This document shows, one piece after another, positions 1 to 8,548 of a stretch of DNA of 32,377 nt. The stretch comes from an uncultured Clostridia bacterium (lineage in GTDB: Bacteria > Bacillota > Clostridia > Christensenellales > Borkfalkiaceae). Both the position numbers and the translations under genes were made by a program. The first letter of the stretch is position 1; each line of letters begins with the position of its first letter. The notes beneath the pieces are model-generated. The model was not told the origin of the DNA. It made no database searches and was given only the letters and a program-made list of their open reading frames with translations. The stretch is taken from assembly GCA_947627015.1 (NCBI GenBank), contig CANQUL010000011.1:1-32377 (forward strand), written 5' to 3'.

Positions 1-60
1 GGGAAAGGGTTTTAACCCCTCACCGCCTTGCGGGCGGAGCTCCCCTATGAGGGGCGCCAA
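1..60. repeat. GC-rich dispersed repeat, copy 1
   Basis: Positions 12-29 read TTAACCCCTCACCGCCTT and are followed by a GGCGGAGC block. The same 18 bases, in reverse complement and next to a matching GGCTCCGCC block, occur at 13823-13852. The segment can fold into short hairpins (CCGCC-TTGC-GGGCGG and CCCCT-atg-AGGGG). It has no plausible coding content. Two copies in one window suggest a dispersed intergenic element; its true ends are not visible. Confidence 0.55.
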
Positions 61-92
61 GGGGCAAGTTTTTATTCTTATATTATAACAGT

Positions 93-120
93 ATCCCCCC
101 GGGGACGATCCCCGGGGGAT
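93..120. terminator. GC-rich hairpin, possible terminator of an upstream gene
   Basis: An inverted repeat ATCCCCC(C)GGGGA / TCCCCGGGGGAT with a 3-base loop and one bulged C is followed by TTTATTATAA. This resembles an intrinsic terminator for a gene lying left of the window, but the U-tract is interrupted. The rest of 121-243 shows nothing recognisable. Confidence 0.4.
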
Positions 121-243
121 TTTATTATAACGGGGGGGGATTGTAAAAAGGAAGGAACGGAGTGCCTTTTTACGCAAATTGCCCGGTGGAGGGAGTTCGG
201 AACGGGTCCGCAAAACTATTTTATACAATATCCCGAAAAATGC

Positions 244-273
244 GTGACAAATCGGTGGGTTCCTTGGTATAAT
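244..273 (+). promoter_or_regulatory. Promoter of the Na/Pi cotransporter unit
   Basis: GTGACA (244-249, 5/6 match to the -35 consensus) and TATAAT (268-273, perfect -10) are separated by 18 bp. Transcription would start near 280, leaving a leader of about 43 nt before the ATG at 323. Confidence 0.75.
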
Positions 274-322
274 GGATAAGGACAAAGCGAATAGAAAAAT
301 GCAAAGGACAAGCAGTTGAGCT

Positions 323-2017
323 ATGGGAGCATGGGACATTATTAAAATCATCCTGCAGATCTTTGGAGGCATGGGAACATTCCTTGTCGGCATGAAGATG
401 CTTTCCGAGAACATGACCAAGCTGGCGCACGGGAAACTCCGGACGATGCTCGGCAAGACGGCGGGAAGCCGTGTCGCCGGCGTCGGGATCGGCGCCGCAG
501 TCACAGTGCTCGGACAGAGCTCTGCATTCACAACGGTCATGGTCGTCGGCCTCGTCAACGCGGGCATCATGACGCTCTTTCAGGCAACGGCCATCATCAT
601 GGGTGCCAACATCGGAACGACGCTCAACGCCTGGGTCATCGCCCTCGGCGGTTCCGACATCACCGTCGTCTTTCTGTGCCTTGCGGCAATCGGTGTCCTC
701 ATGACGATGTTCTCAAAAAAGGAACGTGTCATAACCGTCGGATCGGTCATCGCGGCCTTCGGTCTTATCTTTGTGGGACTCAAGTTTATGTCGGGCGCGC
801 TGACGTTCGAGAAGGGGAGCGAGGCATATGATGCGGTCTCGGGCGTGCTGCACATCATCACCGATCCCATGCTGCTGCTTCTCATCGGTGTTGCCATTAC
901 GGCGCTCGTGCAGTCCTCGACGGCCGTCAACGCTATCATCCTCACCATGGTATCCTCCGGGCTCACGATCGGTGCGGGCGGAAACGCAGCCCTCTACATC
1001 ATCATCGGCTCCAACATCGGAACGTGCGTCACGGCGCTCATCTCTTCCCTCGGGGCCTCTCCCAACGCCAAGCGGGCCGGCCTCATCCACTTTATGTTCA
1101 ACCTCTTCGGCGCGGTCATCTTCATGATCGTCCTCGTCTGCTGGAGGGATTTTGCGGAGAATGTGCTCGGCACGATCATCCCCACGGGGTCCATGGTATT
1201 CAACGGAATGGACATGGCGCCCGGGATGCAGATTGCGCTCTTCCACACCCTCTTCAATGTCATCAACACGTTGCTCTTTCTGCCCTTCATCAAGGGTTTC
1301 GTTTGGATCGCCGAACGGATCGTTCCCGTCAAGGAGACGGAGCGCAAGGCTGCCCGCAAGGAAGCGCCCATCTTCGGCGACCTCGACGAGCGACTTCTCC
1401 GCTCCCCGTCCATCGCGCTCGGCTATCTCTACCAGCAGACGGGCAAGATGTTCTCCTACGCGATGGAGACCCTCGATGTCTCCTTCAATGCCTTCATCGA
1501 CAAGGACATGGGTGCCTCGGAATCGGTCAACAAGCACAATACGGAGCTTGCGGAGGCCAATAAAACGGCCGTTGCCTATCTCGTAAAACTGTCGGGCGCC
1601 TCCCTCGTCATGGAGGAGGAAAAGACGGTCTCCACCCTGCACTACGTCCTCAACGACATCATGCGTATCGGCGAACTTGCCGACAACGTGACCAAGTACA
1701 CCCGTCACTATGTAGACGACGAGCTCATCTTCTCGGGCGAATTCATCGAGATGATCGGGGAGATGTACAAAAAGATCAAGCGGCTCTATGTGCTTGCCCT
1801 TGCGACGTATCTCTACAAGGACCGCGCAAGCCTCATGGAAGTCGACAAGCTCGAGGATGAGATCGACGCGGACCGCCGCGACCTCGTGGACCGTCACATC
1901 AAGCGGCTCAATGAGGGGAAGTGCCAGCCCCAGAATTCGAGCGTGTTCATCAACCTCGTCGGCAACCTCGAACGTGCCGCCGACCACATCACTTATATCG
2001 CCCACTCCATCGAGTAA
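323..2017 (+). CDS. Na/Pi cotransporter family protein with C-terminal PhoU-like domain
   Basis: This 564-residue protein is a sodium-dependent phosphate transporter of the NptA/YjbB class (Na_Pi_cotrans family). It has two inverted transport repeats, each carrying the family signature: QSSA at residues 65-68 and QSST at 197-200, with GANIGTT and GSNIGTC following them. Hydrophobic helices run to about residue 335. A helical PhoU-like cytoplasmic domain fills roughly residues 350-560, the usual layout and length for the bacterial family. The expected role is phosphate uptake or phosphate-level control at the inner face of the membrane. The start is the ATG just before GAWDIIKII; the purine-rich AAAGGAC upstream is a weak, distant ribosome binding site. 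The next gene begins 13 bp after the stop, so the two are probably co-transcribed. Confidence 0.93.
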   Translation: MGAWDIIKIILQIFGGMGTFLVGMKMLSENMTKLAHGKLRTMLGKTAGSRVAGVGIGAAVTVLGQSSAFTTVMVVGLVNAGIMTLFQATAIIMGANIGTTLNAWVIALGGSDITVVFLCLAAIGVLMTMFSKKERVITVGSVIAAFGLIFVGLKFMSGALTFEKGSEAYDAVSGVLHIITDPMLLLLIGVAITALVQSSTAVNAIILTMVSSGLTIGAGGNAALYIIIGSNIGTCVTALISSLGASPNAKRAGLIHFMFNLFGAVIFMIVLVCWRDFAENVLGTIIPTGSMVFNGMDMAPGMQIALFHTLFNVINTLLFLPFIKGFVWIAERIVPVKETERKAARKEAPIFGDLDERLLRSPSIALGYLYQQTGKMFSYAMETLDVSFNAFIDKDMGASESVNKHNTELAEANKTAVAYLVKLSGASLVMEEEKTVSTLHYVLNDIMRIGELADNVTKYTRHYVDDELIFSGEFIEMIGEMYKKIKRLYVLALATYLYKDRASLMEVDKLEDEIDADRRDLVDRHIKRLNEGKCQPQNSSVFINLVGNLERAADHITYIAHSIE

Positions 2018-2029
2018 CAGGAGGCAGAC

Positions 2030-3568
2030 ATGAAGATCACGATCAGCGGAGAGGGGAAGCAGCCCATCCGCGAACGGGGCGTCACCGTCTGTTTGGACGA
2101 CATCAACGGCGCCATCGACGGAGGGCTCTATGCCGAGCTCCTCGAGAATCGCAATTTCGAGTCCAAGACCCTGACGGATGAGGGCATCGTTCCCGACGGC
2201 GGATACGCATGGGAGGCCTTCCCCGAGGGCGCCAACGTGGCCCTCAAGATCAAGACGGACCGTCCCCTTGTGGCGGAAAATCCGCACTATATGCGCATCA
2301 CGGCCCATGAGGGCGGCGCCGGCATGCGGAATCTTGCCTACGGCGGATTCTCCCTCGAACGGCATGAGGAACTGCGCGTCTCCCTGTGGCTGCGTGCCTT
2401 TGACTATAAGGGAAAGCTCTCCCTCGCCTTCTGCCGCGGGGAGGAGATCCTCTTCGAAAAGAAGTTCAAGGTGCGTGCGGACGGCAAGTGGCACCGCTAT
2501 GCGTTCAAACTCAAGGCCAAGGCCGCTGCAAAGGGCGTGACGGCCGCGCTGCTGCTCAAAAAGGCAGGCATGGTGCATGCCGATTGCTTCTCGGTCATGC
2601 CGCAGAGCGCGGTGCACGGCATCTTCCGCAAGGATTTCGTCCGCCTCATGAAGGACATGAAGCCGGGCTTTATCCGCTTTGCGGCGAGCGCCGGCGGCTA
2701 TTCGTGGAAGCAGGGGGTCGGCGATCCCATGCACCGCGTGCAGGCTCCCTCGGCGTCCGTAAGCGAGGACTTCCCCAACAGCGGGCAGACGTTCGGCATC
2801 GGCGTCTATGAGCTTTTCCGCCTTGCGGAGTACCTCGACGCGGAGCCCGTTCCCATGGTGGAAGCGCGCGGCACGGACTTTGAATCGGACGTGCAGGACG
2901 CGTTGGATCTTGTGGAGTTCGCCCTCGGCGGAACGGAGACCATGTGGGGGAAACTGCGTGCCGATCTCGGACATGGTACCCCCTTCAAGCTTCATTCCCT
3001 GTGTGTCACGGGGCTCGCGGCCCGTCGGCTCGCCCGCTGCGTGACCGAAGCGTATCCCGCAGTCAGGATCCGTGAATCCGTCGCTGCGGGAGGGGATCCC
3101 GAACCCGATTGGGCCTCCGTCTTAAAGGAGGCGCCGCGCGGTTTCGAACTCCCCGCATTCGGCCGGGAAGGGCGGATGCAGACCAAGAGCGCGCTCATCC
3201 GGTTCGATTCGGAGCGGGCCGTCCCCACGGCACGATATCATGTCATGCGCATGCGGAGCCTGCTCACGGGCGACTTCGAGCTCCCCACGGCGGCGGAGGA
3301 CGCGCGCTTCCCGGTATTCGGGAGCGAGGGCGACGCGTTCACCTTCCTCTCGGTCATCAATCCGACGGGGGAGGAACAGGAGGTCGAGGTGGAGTCCGAT
3401 TCCGACATCGGAACGCTCCGGCGGGTGTTCGTGACGTCGGCTTCGCCCGAGGCGGAGAACACGTTCTCCTCGCCCGATACGATCGTCCCGCGCGACATCG
3501 CGCCCGCGGCCTCCGCTGCGGCCGTGCTCCCGCCTTACAGCTATTCGGTGCTCATCTTCCGGAGATGA
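2030..3568 (+). CDS. GH51 alpha-L-arabinofuranosidase-like protein, probably catalytically inactive
   Basis: The 512-residue product aligns over most of its length with GH51 arabinofuranosidases. The N-terminal block DDINGAIDGGLYAELLENR matches the family signature, as do a middle KPGFIRF / DALDLVEFA / WGKLRADLGH segment and a C-terminal beta-sandwich (VINPTGEEQEVEVE, TSASPEAENTF, LPPYSYSVL). Where active enzymes read FNLKYLEIGNE, this protein reads FKLHSLCVTGL (residues 319-329), so the acid/base Glu is Leu329. The sequence then jumps within about 40 residues to the block after the barrel (SALIRFDSERAVPTARY, from 387), so the strands carrying the nucleophile Glu are missing. The frame is intact and in family codon style, so this looks like a maintained pseudoenzyme rather than fresh decay. 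No signal peptide is visible. AGGAGG lies 6 bases before the ATG; it is co-transcribed with the transporter. Confidence 0.8.
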   Translation: MKITISGEGKQPIRERGVTVCLDDINGAIDGGLYAELLENRNFESKTLTDEGIVPDGGYAWEAFPEGANVALKIKTDRPLVAENPHYMRITAHEGGAGMRNLAYGGFSLERHEELRVSLWLRAFDYKGKLSLAFCRGEEILFEKKFKVRADGKWHRYAFKLKAKAAAKGVTAALLLKKAGMVHADCFSVMPQSAVHGIFRKDFVRLMKDMKPGFIRFAASAGGYSWKQGVGDPMHRVQAPSASVSEDFPNSGQTFGIGVYELFRLAEYLDAEPVPMVEARGTDFESDVQDALDLVEFALGGTETMWGKLRADLGHGTPFKLHSLCVTGLAARRLARCVTEAYPAVRIRESVAAGGDPEPDWASVLKEAPRGFELPAFGREGRMQTKSALIRFDSERAVPTARYHVMRMRSLLTGDFELPTAAEDARFPVFGSEGDAFTFLSVINPTGEEQEVEVESDSDIGTLRRVFVTSASPEAENTFSSPDTIVPRDIAPAASAAAVLPPYSYSVLIFRR

Positions 3569-3610
3569 CAGGATGCAAACAATCGGGACAAATTCCAAAA
3601 AGAGAGCATA

Positions 3611-3645
3611 AAAAAATTCCCCGCGTTCCGCAACGCGGGGAATTT
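3611..3645 (-). terminator. Intrinsic terminator of rpmB
   Basis: A perfect 14-bp stem (3614-3627 with 3632-3645) with a CCGC loop is followed, in the minus direction, by a run of seven T (complement of the A run at 3610-3616). It lies just beyond the rpmB stop and may also stop transcripts arriving from the GH51-like gene. Confidence 0.88.
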
Positions 3646-3656
3646 ACGATACAGGG

Positions 3657-3845
3657 TCAGACACGCTCGATCTTGTCGCTCTTCATGCATCTGGCGCACA
3701 CGTAGCCGGTGACGGCCTTGCCGTCCTCGAGATATGTGACCTTCTGCACGTTCGCATTGAACGTTCTCTTGGTCTTGCGATTGGAGTGGCTGACATTGTT
3801 GCCCGCCGTACGGCCCTTTCCGCAAATACTGCAAACTCTCGACAT
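3657..3845 (-). CDS. rpmB: 50S ribosomal protein L28
   Basis: This 62-residue protein begins [21 protein letters not shown] and continues with [15 protein letters not shown], the L28 signature. It has two CxxC pairs (CSIC near residue 5, CARC near residue 50), so it is the zinc-binding C+ form. L28 is a component of the large ribosomal subunit. The start at 3845 is set by GGAGG (3853-3857) and family homology; an open frame extends further upstream but that part is not L28. It is divergent from the Asp23/fakA/recG unit, the arrangement found around rpmB in many Bacillota. Confidence 0.97.
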   Translation of the reverse strand: MSRVCSICGKGRTAGNNVSHSNRKTKRTFNANVQKVTYLEDGKAVTGYVCARCMKSDKIERV

Positions 3846-3908
3846 ATTTCTACCTCCGCTGAGACGAATTTTGTGCCCGGAAGGGTCATACCCTTTCCAA
3901 CCATCAAA

Positions 3909-3937
3909 ATGATACCATTTCGCCGAAAAAAAAGCAA
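3909..3937 (-). promoter_or_regulatory. Promoter of rpmB
   Basis: On the minus strand TTGCTT (3932-3937) and TATCAT (3909-3914) are separated by exactly 17 bp. The -10 is a 5/6 match; the -35 is weak. A small inverted repeat (AAGGGT-cat-ACCCTT, about 3881-3895) lies near the transcript start. Confidence 0.55.
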
Positions 3938-4007
3938 TTAAAAACGCCCCGTTTCGGGAAATTTTTTTGCGAGAAGGCGAATTTTTTCTAATAACGCCCG
4001 CAATCGC

Positions 4008-4036
4008 TTGCAAAAACCGAAAGGAAAGAGTAGAAT
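4008..4036 (+). promoter_or_regulatory. Promoter of the Asp23-fakA unit
   Basis: TTGCAA (4008-4013) and TAGAAT (4031-4036) are spaced 17 bp. The transcript would start near 4043, leaving a short purine-rich leader (GAAGAGG) before the ATG at 4058. It lies back to back with the rpmB promoter about 70 bp away. Confidence 0.65.
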
Positions 4037-4057
4037 AAAGGAAGAGGTTCAAGGCAT

Positions 4058-4408
4058 ATGTCGGTCAGTACGTCCAATGCATACGGTAAAATTTCAATAT
4101 CCGATCTGGCGATCGCAAAGGTCGCGTCGCAGGCCGCGGTGGAGAGCTATGGCATCGTGGATACCGTCGCGCGCCGCTTTACCGATACGGTCGCGGAACT
4201 GCTCAAAAAGGATGCGGGAGGCAAGGGTGTCAAGATCACCACGCAGGGCAACCGCATCTTTATCGATGTCTCCGTCATCATCAAGTACGGGGTCTCCATC
4301 GAGGCCGTCGCCGAGTCCCTCAAAGAGGCGATAAAATATAAAGTAGAAAACTTTACGGGCATGATCGTCGATACCGTGAACGTAAACGTCATCGGACTCA
4401 AGCTGTAA
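4058..4408 (+). CDS. yloU: Asp23/Gls24 family envelope stress response protein
   Basis: The 116-residue Asp23-family protein has the typical central block [14 protein letters not shown] and a basic/beta-rich C-terminal half ([43 protein letters not shown]). Family members are small cytoplasmic or membrane-associated proteins linked to cell-envelope stress; their molecular function is poorly defined. Size and position, immediately upstream of the fakA homologue and divergent from rpmB, match Bacillus yloU. The gene is followed after 67 bp by fakA, with no terminator between, so they are probably one transcript. Confidence 0.93.
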   Translation: MSVSTSNAYGKISISDLAIAKVASQAAVESYGIVDTVARRFTDTVAELLKKDAGGKGVKITTQGNRIFIDVSVIIKYGVSIEAVAESLKEAIKYKVENFTGMIVDTVNVNVIGLKL

Positions 4409-4475
4409 CTTCGCCCCTTCCCGTCGGGCGCAGCCGTCCGGTGGGGCAATCGTTGTATTTCCCAGGAGAAAATTC

Positions 4476-6122
4476 ATGCAGAAAACGATCAACTGCGCGT
4501 TATTCCGCAAGATGGTGCTTGCGGGCGCAAAGACGCTGGAGAACAATCGGGCCAAGGTGGATGCCTTAAACGTGTTCCCCGTACCCGACGGAGATACCGG
4601 CACCAATATGTCGCTCACCATGCAGTCGGCCGTAAAGGAACTCTCTTCCTCCGCGTCGAATAGTTTTGCCGAGGTGTGCGACCTCGTTTCAAAGGGCGCT
4701 CTCAAGGGTGCGCGCGGCAACTCGGGCGTCATCCTTTCCCAGATCTTCCGCGGCATCTGTTCCGTCCTTCGCACCGCGAAGCCCGAAGTGGACACCCGCA
4801 CCTTTGCAAAGGCCATGGAGGCGGGTACCAAGGTCGCGTACAACGCCGTTTCCATCCCCAAGGAGGGGACCATCCTCACCGTAGTCCGCATGATGAGCGA
4901 GTTCGCCGTCAAGAATGCGGGCAAATACCGTGACTACGAGACCTTCCTCCCCGCTGTGATCGAGGAGGGGGACCGTGCCCTCGCCAAGACCCCGGAACTG
5001 CTGCCTGTCCTCAAAAAGGCGGGCGTCGTCGACTCGGGCGGCGTGGGCCTCATGACCATCATGCGCGGATTCCTCGCGGCCCTCATGGGCGAAGAAGTCG
5101 TCTCCGAGACGCCGGCCGATCCTGCCGCAAACTCCATGGACGTCGACTTCGGCGACAATTCCGACATCATCAACATGGACCTCGGCGACATCCAGTTCGC
5201 GTACTGCACCGAGTTCTTCGTCATCAATCTGAAAAAGAGCACGACCCTTGCGGATATTGACAAGCTGCGCGAAAAGCTCATGGCGATCGGCGATTCCGTC
5301 ATCTGCATCGGCGACCTCGAAATGATCAAGGTGCACGTGCATACCAATACCCCCGGCATTGCGCTCACCTATGCGCTGGAACTCGGCGAACTCGACCGTC
5401 CCAAGATCGAGAACATGCTCGAGCAGAATCGCACCCTCAAGGCCAAGATCGCCGCCGAAAAGAAGGAGCAGGGCATGCTTGCCATCTGCGCCGGCGAGGG
5501 GATTTCCGACATCTTCAAGGACCTCTTCGTGGACCGTGTCATCCAGGGCGGCCAGACCATGAATCCCTCCGCCTCGGACATCGCGACGGCCGTGCAGAAG
5601 ATTAACGCAGACAACGTGTTCGTGTTCCCCAACAACAAGAACATCATCCTCGCGGCCGAGCAGGCCAAGGCCCTTGTCGAAAACCGCATCATCCACGTCA
5701 TCCCCACCAAGAACATCCCGCAGGGCTTTGCGGCCGCGCTCGCCTTCAATCCCGAAGCGAGCGCCGAAGAGAACAAGACCAACATGATCCACGCCCTCGA
5801 CAACGTCAAGGCGGGACAGGTCACCCACGCGGTGCGCACGACCAACGTCAACGGGTTCAAGATCAAGGAAGGGGACATCATCGGCCTCGACGACAAAAAG
5901 ATCCTCGCAAAGAGCGACAACATCGACGATACCGTCCTCACCCTTCTCGACAAGCTCAAGGAGGACTCGCACGAGGTCATCACCCTCTATTACGGCGAAG
6001 GGGTGACCGAGGAGCAGGCGGCGGCGCTTGCGGGCAAGGTGCAGGACGCCTTCCCGGACTGCGATGTCGATTTCCATAATGGCGGCCAGCCCGTCTACTA
6101 CTATCTGTTATCGTTAGAGTAA
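4476..6122 (+). CDS. fakA: DAK2 domain fatty acid kinase subunit A (YloV-like)
   Basis: The 548-residue protein binds ATP and phosphorylates fatty acids carried by a FakB (DegV-family) partner, feeding exogenous fatty acids into phospholipid synthesis. The N-terminal DhaL/DAK2 domain (about 1-200) shows ALNVFPVPDGDTGTNM with the metal/ATP-binding Asp cluster, and GARGNSGVILSQIFRG. The middle domain carries KVHVHTNTPG, with H287 and H289 in the place of the essential FakA histidines. The C-terminal DegV-like domain fills the remainder. Length fits the family (about 550). AGGAG lies upstream of the ATG. No fakB is present in the window, as is usual, since fakB genes are generally unlinked. Confidence 0.94.
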   Translation: MQKTINCALFRKMVLAGAKTLENNRAKVDALNVFPVPDGDTGTNMSLTMQSAVKELSSSASNSFAEVCDLVSKGALKGARGNSGVILSQIFRGICSVLRTAKPEVDTRTFAKAMEAGTKVAYNAVSIPKEGTILTVVRMMSEFAVKNAGKYRDYETFLPAVIEEGDRALAKTPELLPVLKKAGVVDSGGVGLMTIMRGFLAALMGEEVVSETPADPAANSMDVDFGDNSDIINMDLGDIQFAYCTEFFVINLKKSTTLADIDKLREKLMAIGDSVICIGDLEMIKVHVHTNTPGIALTYALELGELDRPKIENMLEQNRTLKAKIAAEKKEQGMLAICAGEGISDIFKDLFVDRVIQGGQTMNPSASDIATAVQKINADNVFVFPNNKNIILAAEQAKALVENRIIHVIPTKNIPQGFAAALAFNPEASAEENKTNMIHALDNVKAGQVTHAVRTTNVNGFKIKEGDIIGLDDKKILAKSDNIDDTVLTLLDKLKEDSHEVITLYYGEGVTEEQAAALAGKVQDAFPDCDVDFHNGGQPVYYYLLSLE

Positions 6123-6134
6123 ATGACAAGAGAC

Positions 6135-6166
6135 AAGCGGGGGAATTCCCCGCTTCCTTTTTATTC
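6135..6166 (+). terminator. Intrinsic terminator after fakA
   Basis: An 8-bp stem AAGCGGGG / CCCCGCTT around a GAATT loop is followed by CCTTTTTATT. It separates fakA from recG by 78 bp, so recG may depend on read-through or on a weak promoter that I cannot define. Confidence 0.75.
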
Positions 6167-6200
6167 TCCGCGGACTGCGTAAAAGCGGGAGGTACGCATC

Positions 6201-8204
6201 ATGCAGCTCATCCAACTCAAGGGCCTCGGCGAAAAGCGCGCCAAGGATTTCGCAAAACTGAATATCACGACGACGGAGGAGCTCGTCCGCTATTTTCCGC
6301 GCACCTATCTCGACATGACCAACCGCGTCTCCGTGCGCGACGTCCTGCACAACGACATGGCGCTCATCGCGTGTACGCTCATCTCGGCGGAACCCGTCCG
6401 CACCAAGGGCAAGCTCAAGACGGTGCGTGCCCTTCTCGAACAGGGACGGGACAACTTCACCGCGGTCTGGTTCAACCAGCCGTGGGTCGCGGGCAAGCTC
6501 AAACCGGGCGAATATCTCTTCTACGGCCGCGTCCGCAACTATTACGACCGCATCTCCCTTATCAATCCCACCTTCGAGCGGCTGGAAACGGCCGACCGGC
6601 TCAAGGGGCTCGTCCCCGTCTATCCGCTCAAAGCGGGCCTTGCACAGTGGGTGGTCCGCGACGCCGTCAAACGGGCGCTCGCCGTGGAGACTTTTCCCTC
6701 CGTTATCCCCGAAGTCCTGCGCAAAAAATATGCGCTATCCTCTCTCGGAGAGGCGTTCCGTGCCATCCATGTCCCAAAGACAGCTTCCGAAATGCAGCGG
6801 GCGGCCGGGCGCATCGCCCTCGAGGAGTACTTCACGCTCATCGCCGCATTCAAGCTCATCAAGGGGGATAAAGAGGAGGCGCGCCTGCGCAGATACACGG
6901 TGACCGAACGGCAGGTCGCGGCCTTCGAACGCCGTTTCCCGTTTGAATTTACGCCCGGCCAACAGGGGGCGGTGCGCGCCGTCTATGACGACCTCACGGG
7001 TCCCTTCCGCATGAACCGGCTGCTTCAGGGCGATGTGGGGAGCGGCAAGACGGCGGTGGCGCTCACGGGCATCTACATGGCCGTCGGAAGCGGATTTCAG
7101 GCCGTTTATCTCTCCCCGACGGAGGTCCTTGCCGCGCAGAACTTCGCCCTTCTCAAAAAGCTCTTCCCCGAATATCGGGTGGGGTACCTTGCGGGCACCT
7201 CGACGGCCAAGGAAAAGCGCGATCTGAAGGCGGCGCTCGCCGCGGGCGAGGTGGATATCCTCTGCGGAACGCATGCCGTCCTGCAATCCGACGTGCACTT
7301 CCGGGACCTCGCCTTCTGCGTCTGCGATGAGCAGCACCGCTTCGGCGTCGCCCAGCGCAACACGCTCTCGGAAAAGGGAGAGGCCGTGGACGTGCTGGTC
7401 ATGTCCGCAACTCCCATTCCGAGAACGCTCTCTCTCATCTTCTACGGGGACCTCGACGTCACGACCATTCCCGACAAGCCCAAGGCGCGGCAGGAGGTCT
7501 CCACCTCCGTCATTCCCGAGCGGCGGTACGAGGACATGCTCGCGTGGATCCGCAGCGAGGTGAAAAAGGGACGGCAGGCGTATTTCGTCTGTCCCAAAAT
7601 CGAGGACGACGAGGGAGAAGTGACTTCCGTCGAGGAACTCTACGAACGGCTCCGGACGTCTCTCCCCGACGTGCGCTTTGCGCTTCTGCACGGAAAGATG
7701 AAGGACAAGGAAAAGGCGGATACCATGTCCGCGTTCAAGGCAAAAAAATACGATGCACTCGTCTCGACGACGGTCATCGAGGTGGGAGTGGACGTGCCCG
7801 ACGCCACGGTCATGGTCATCTACAATGCCGAGCGGTTCGGCCTCTCGCAGCTGCATCAGCTCCGCGGCAGAGTGGGGCGCGGAAGCGAAAAGAGCTACTG
7901 TTTTTTGCTCGTGGGCAGCGAGACGGATACCGCCCTCGAGCGTTTGTCCGTGCTAAAGAACACGACGGACGGCTTCAAACTCGCCGAAAAGGACCTCGAA
8001 ATGCGGGGCAGCGGCGACTTCCTCGGCACCCGTCAGAGCGGAAGGCTGCTCAACGACATCAAGCATCTCAAGTACGGCACGGAGGTCATCTTTACGGCCA
8101 AAAAGTTGGTGGACGAGACCTTTGAGCGGCGTCTTGAATTCGATGCCGTACGGGCGGCGGCCATCAAAAAGTACGAGAGCCTCAAGGACGTCGTAATGAA
8201 CTGA
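6201..8204 (+). CDS. recG: ATP-dependent DNA helicase RecG
   Basis: The 667-residue RecG is the branch-migration helicase that regresses stalled replication forks and resolves Holliday junctions. An N-terminal wedge/OB domain (about 1-230) is followed by helicase lobes. Walker A is GDVGSGKT (277-284), Walker B is DEQH (376-379), followed by HRFGVAQRN; motif III is SATPIPRTL and motif VI QLRGRVGRG. The C-terminal GSGDFLGTRQSG block belongs to the RecG TRG region. The start is supported by GGGAGGT just upstream. In Bacillus the same chromosomal run is rpmB-yloU-yloV-sdaAB-sdaAA-recG; here the sda genes are absent. Confidence 0.97.
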   Translation: MQLIQLKGLGEKRAKDFAKLNITTTEELVRYFPRTYLDMTNRVSVRDVLHNDMALIACTLISAEPVRTKGKLKTVRALLEQGRDNFTAVWFNQPWVAGKLKPGEYLFYGRVRNYYDRISLINPTFERLETADRLKGLVPVYPLKAGLAQWVVRDAVKRALAVETFPSVIPEVLRKKYALSSLGEAFRAIHVPKTASEMQRAAGRIALEEYFTLIAAFKLIKGDKEEARLRRYTVTERQVAAFERRFPFEFTPGQQGAVRAVYDDLTGPFRMNRLLQGDVGSGKTAVALTGIYMAVGSGFQAVYLSPTEVLAAQNFALLKKLFPEYRVGYLAGTSTAKEKRDLKAALAAGEVDILCGTHAVLQSDVHFRDLAFCVCDEQHRFGVAQRNTLSEKGEAVDVLVMSATPIPRTLSLIFYGDLDVTTIPDKPKARQEVSTSVIPERRYEDMLAWIRSEVKKGRQAYFVCPKIEDDEGEVTSVEELYERLRTSLPDVRFALLHGKMKDKEKADTMSAFKAKKYDALVSTTVIEVGVDVPDATVMVIYNAERFGLSQLHQLRGRVGRGSEKSYCFLLVGSETDTALERLSVLKNTTDGFKLAEKDLEMRGSGDFLGTRQSGRLLNDIKHLKYGTEVIFTAKKLVDETFERRLEFDAVRAAAIKKYESLKDVVMN

Positions 8205-8216
8205 AGATACGACGAA

Positions 8217-8249
8217 AAAACGCCTCGGAACATGTTTCCGAGGCGTTTT
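8217..8249. terminator. Bidirectional terminator between recG and the zinc-ribbon gene
   Basis: A 14-bp perfect stem AAAACGCCTCGGAA / TTCCGAGGCGTTTT with a 5-base loop has an A run on its left (U run for leftward transcripts) and T's on its right. It lies between the convergent recG and 8310-8495 genes. Confidence 0.85.
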
Positions 8250-8309
8250 CATGAAAACGTTGTAAGGCAAACTCTGCGTGCGTTTCGGCTGCAAAGAGTG
8301 CTTCACGGC

Positions 8310-8495
8310 TCAGTCGTCATCTTCATATGACTCGCATTTCTTGCCGTATCTGTGTCCGAGGAAACAAATGTAGCCATCATCGACAGGGGTATCCCAACGG
8401 CAGCCCGTGCAATCGCACACCCAGCCGCAATGCGGGCAGGTGCTCGCCGTCGACGACATCATACCGCCGCATTCGGGGCATCGTTTCAAAGCCAT
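8310..8495 (-). CDS. Small zinc-ribbon protein
   Basis: The 61-residue protein starts MALKRCPECGGMMSSTASTC and continues PHCGWVCDCTGC. Paired CPECG and CPHCG motifs form a classic zinc ribbon; extra Cys in the following CDCTGC and GKKC may hold a second metal. The C-terminus is acidic (EDDD). There is no signal peptide or membrane segment, so it should be cytoplasmic. The biochemical role is unknown; short zinc ribbons often mediate protein or nucleic-acid contacts. The GGAGGT at 8504-8509 and the promoter at 8520-8548 fix the start. It is divergent from, and shares operators with, the XRE regulator at 8583, which suggests the regulator controls it. Confidence 0.82.
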   Translation of the reverse strand: MALKRCPECGGMMSSTASTCPHCGWVCDCTGCRWDTPVDDGYICFLGHRYGKKCESYEDDD

Positions 8496-8519
8496 ACCGT
8501 CCGACCTCCTTTTTTCTTT

Positions 8520-8548
8520 ATTGTATCACAAGTATACTTGTAAGTCAA
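8520..8548 (-). promoter_or_regulatory. Promoter of the zinc-ribbon gene
   Basis: On the minus strand TTGACT (8543-8548, 5/6) and TACAAT (8520-8525, 5/6) are 17 bp apart. The palindromic operator at 8528-8541 lies entirely within the spacer, so a bound repressor would block RNA polymerase. Confidence 0.82.

Noticed and set aside
28..279. 83-codon frame at the window start
   Set aside because: It covers a dispersed repeat, a hairpin and the promoter of the next gene, with no ribosome binding site or recognisable protein features.
713..2995. 760-codon open frame on the minus strand opposite the transporter and GH51-like genes
   Set aside because: It is antisense to two recognisable genes, spans their junction and has a low-complexity His/Asp/Arg-rich translation typical of shadow frames in GC-rich DNA.
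3846..4052. Upstream extension of the L28 frame on the minus strand
   Set aside because: L28 proteins are about 62 residues and the extension overlaps both divergent promoters.
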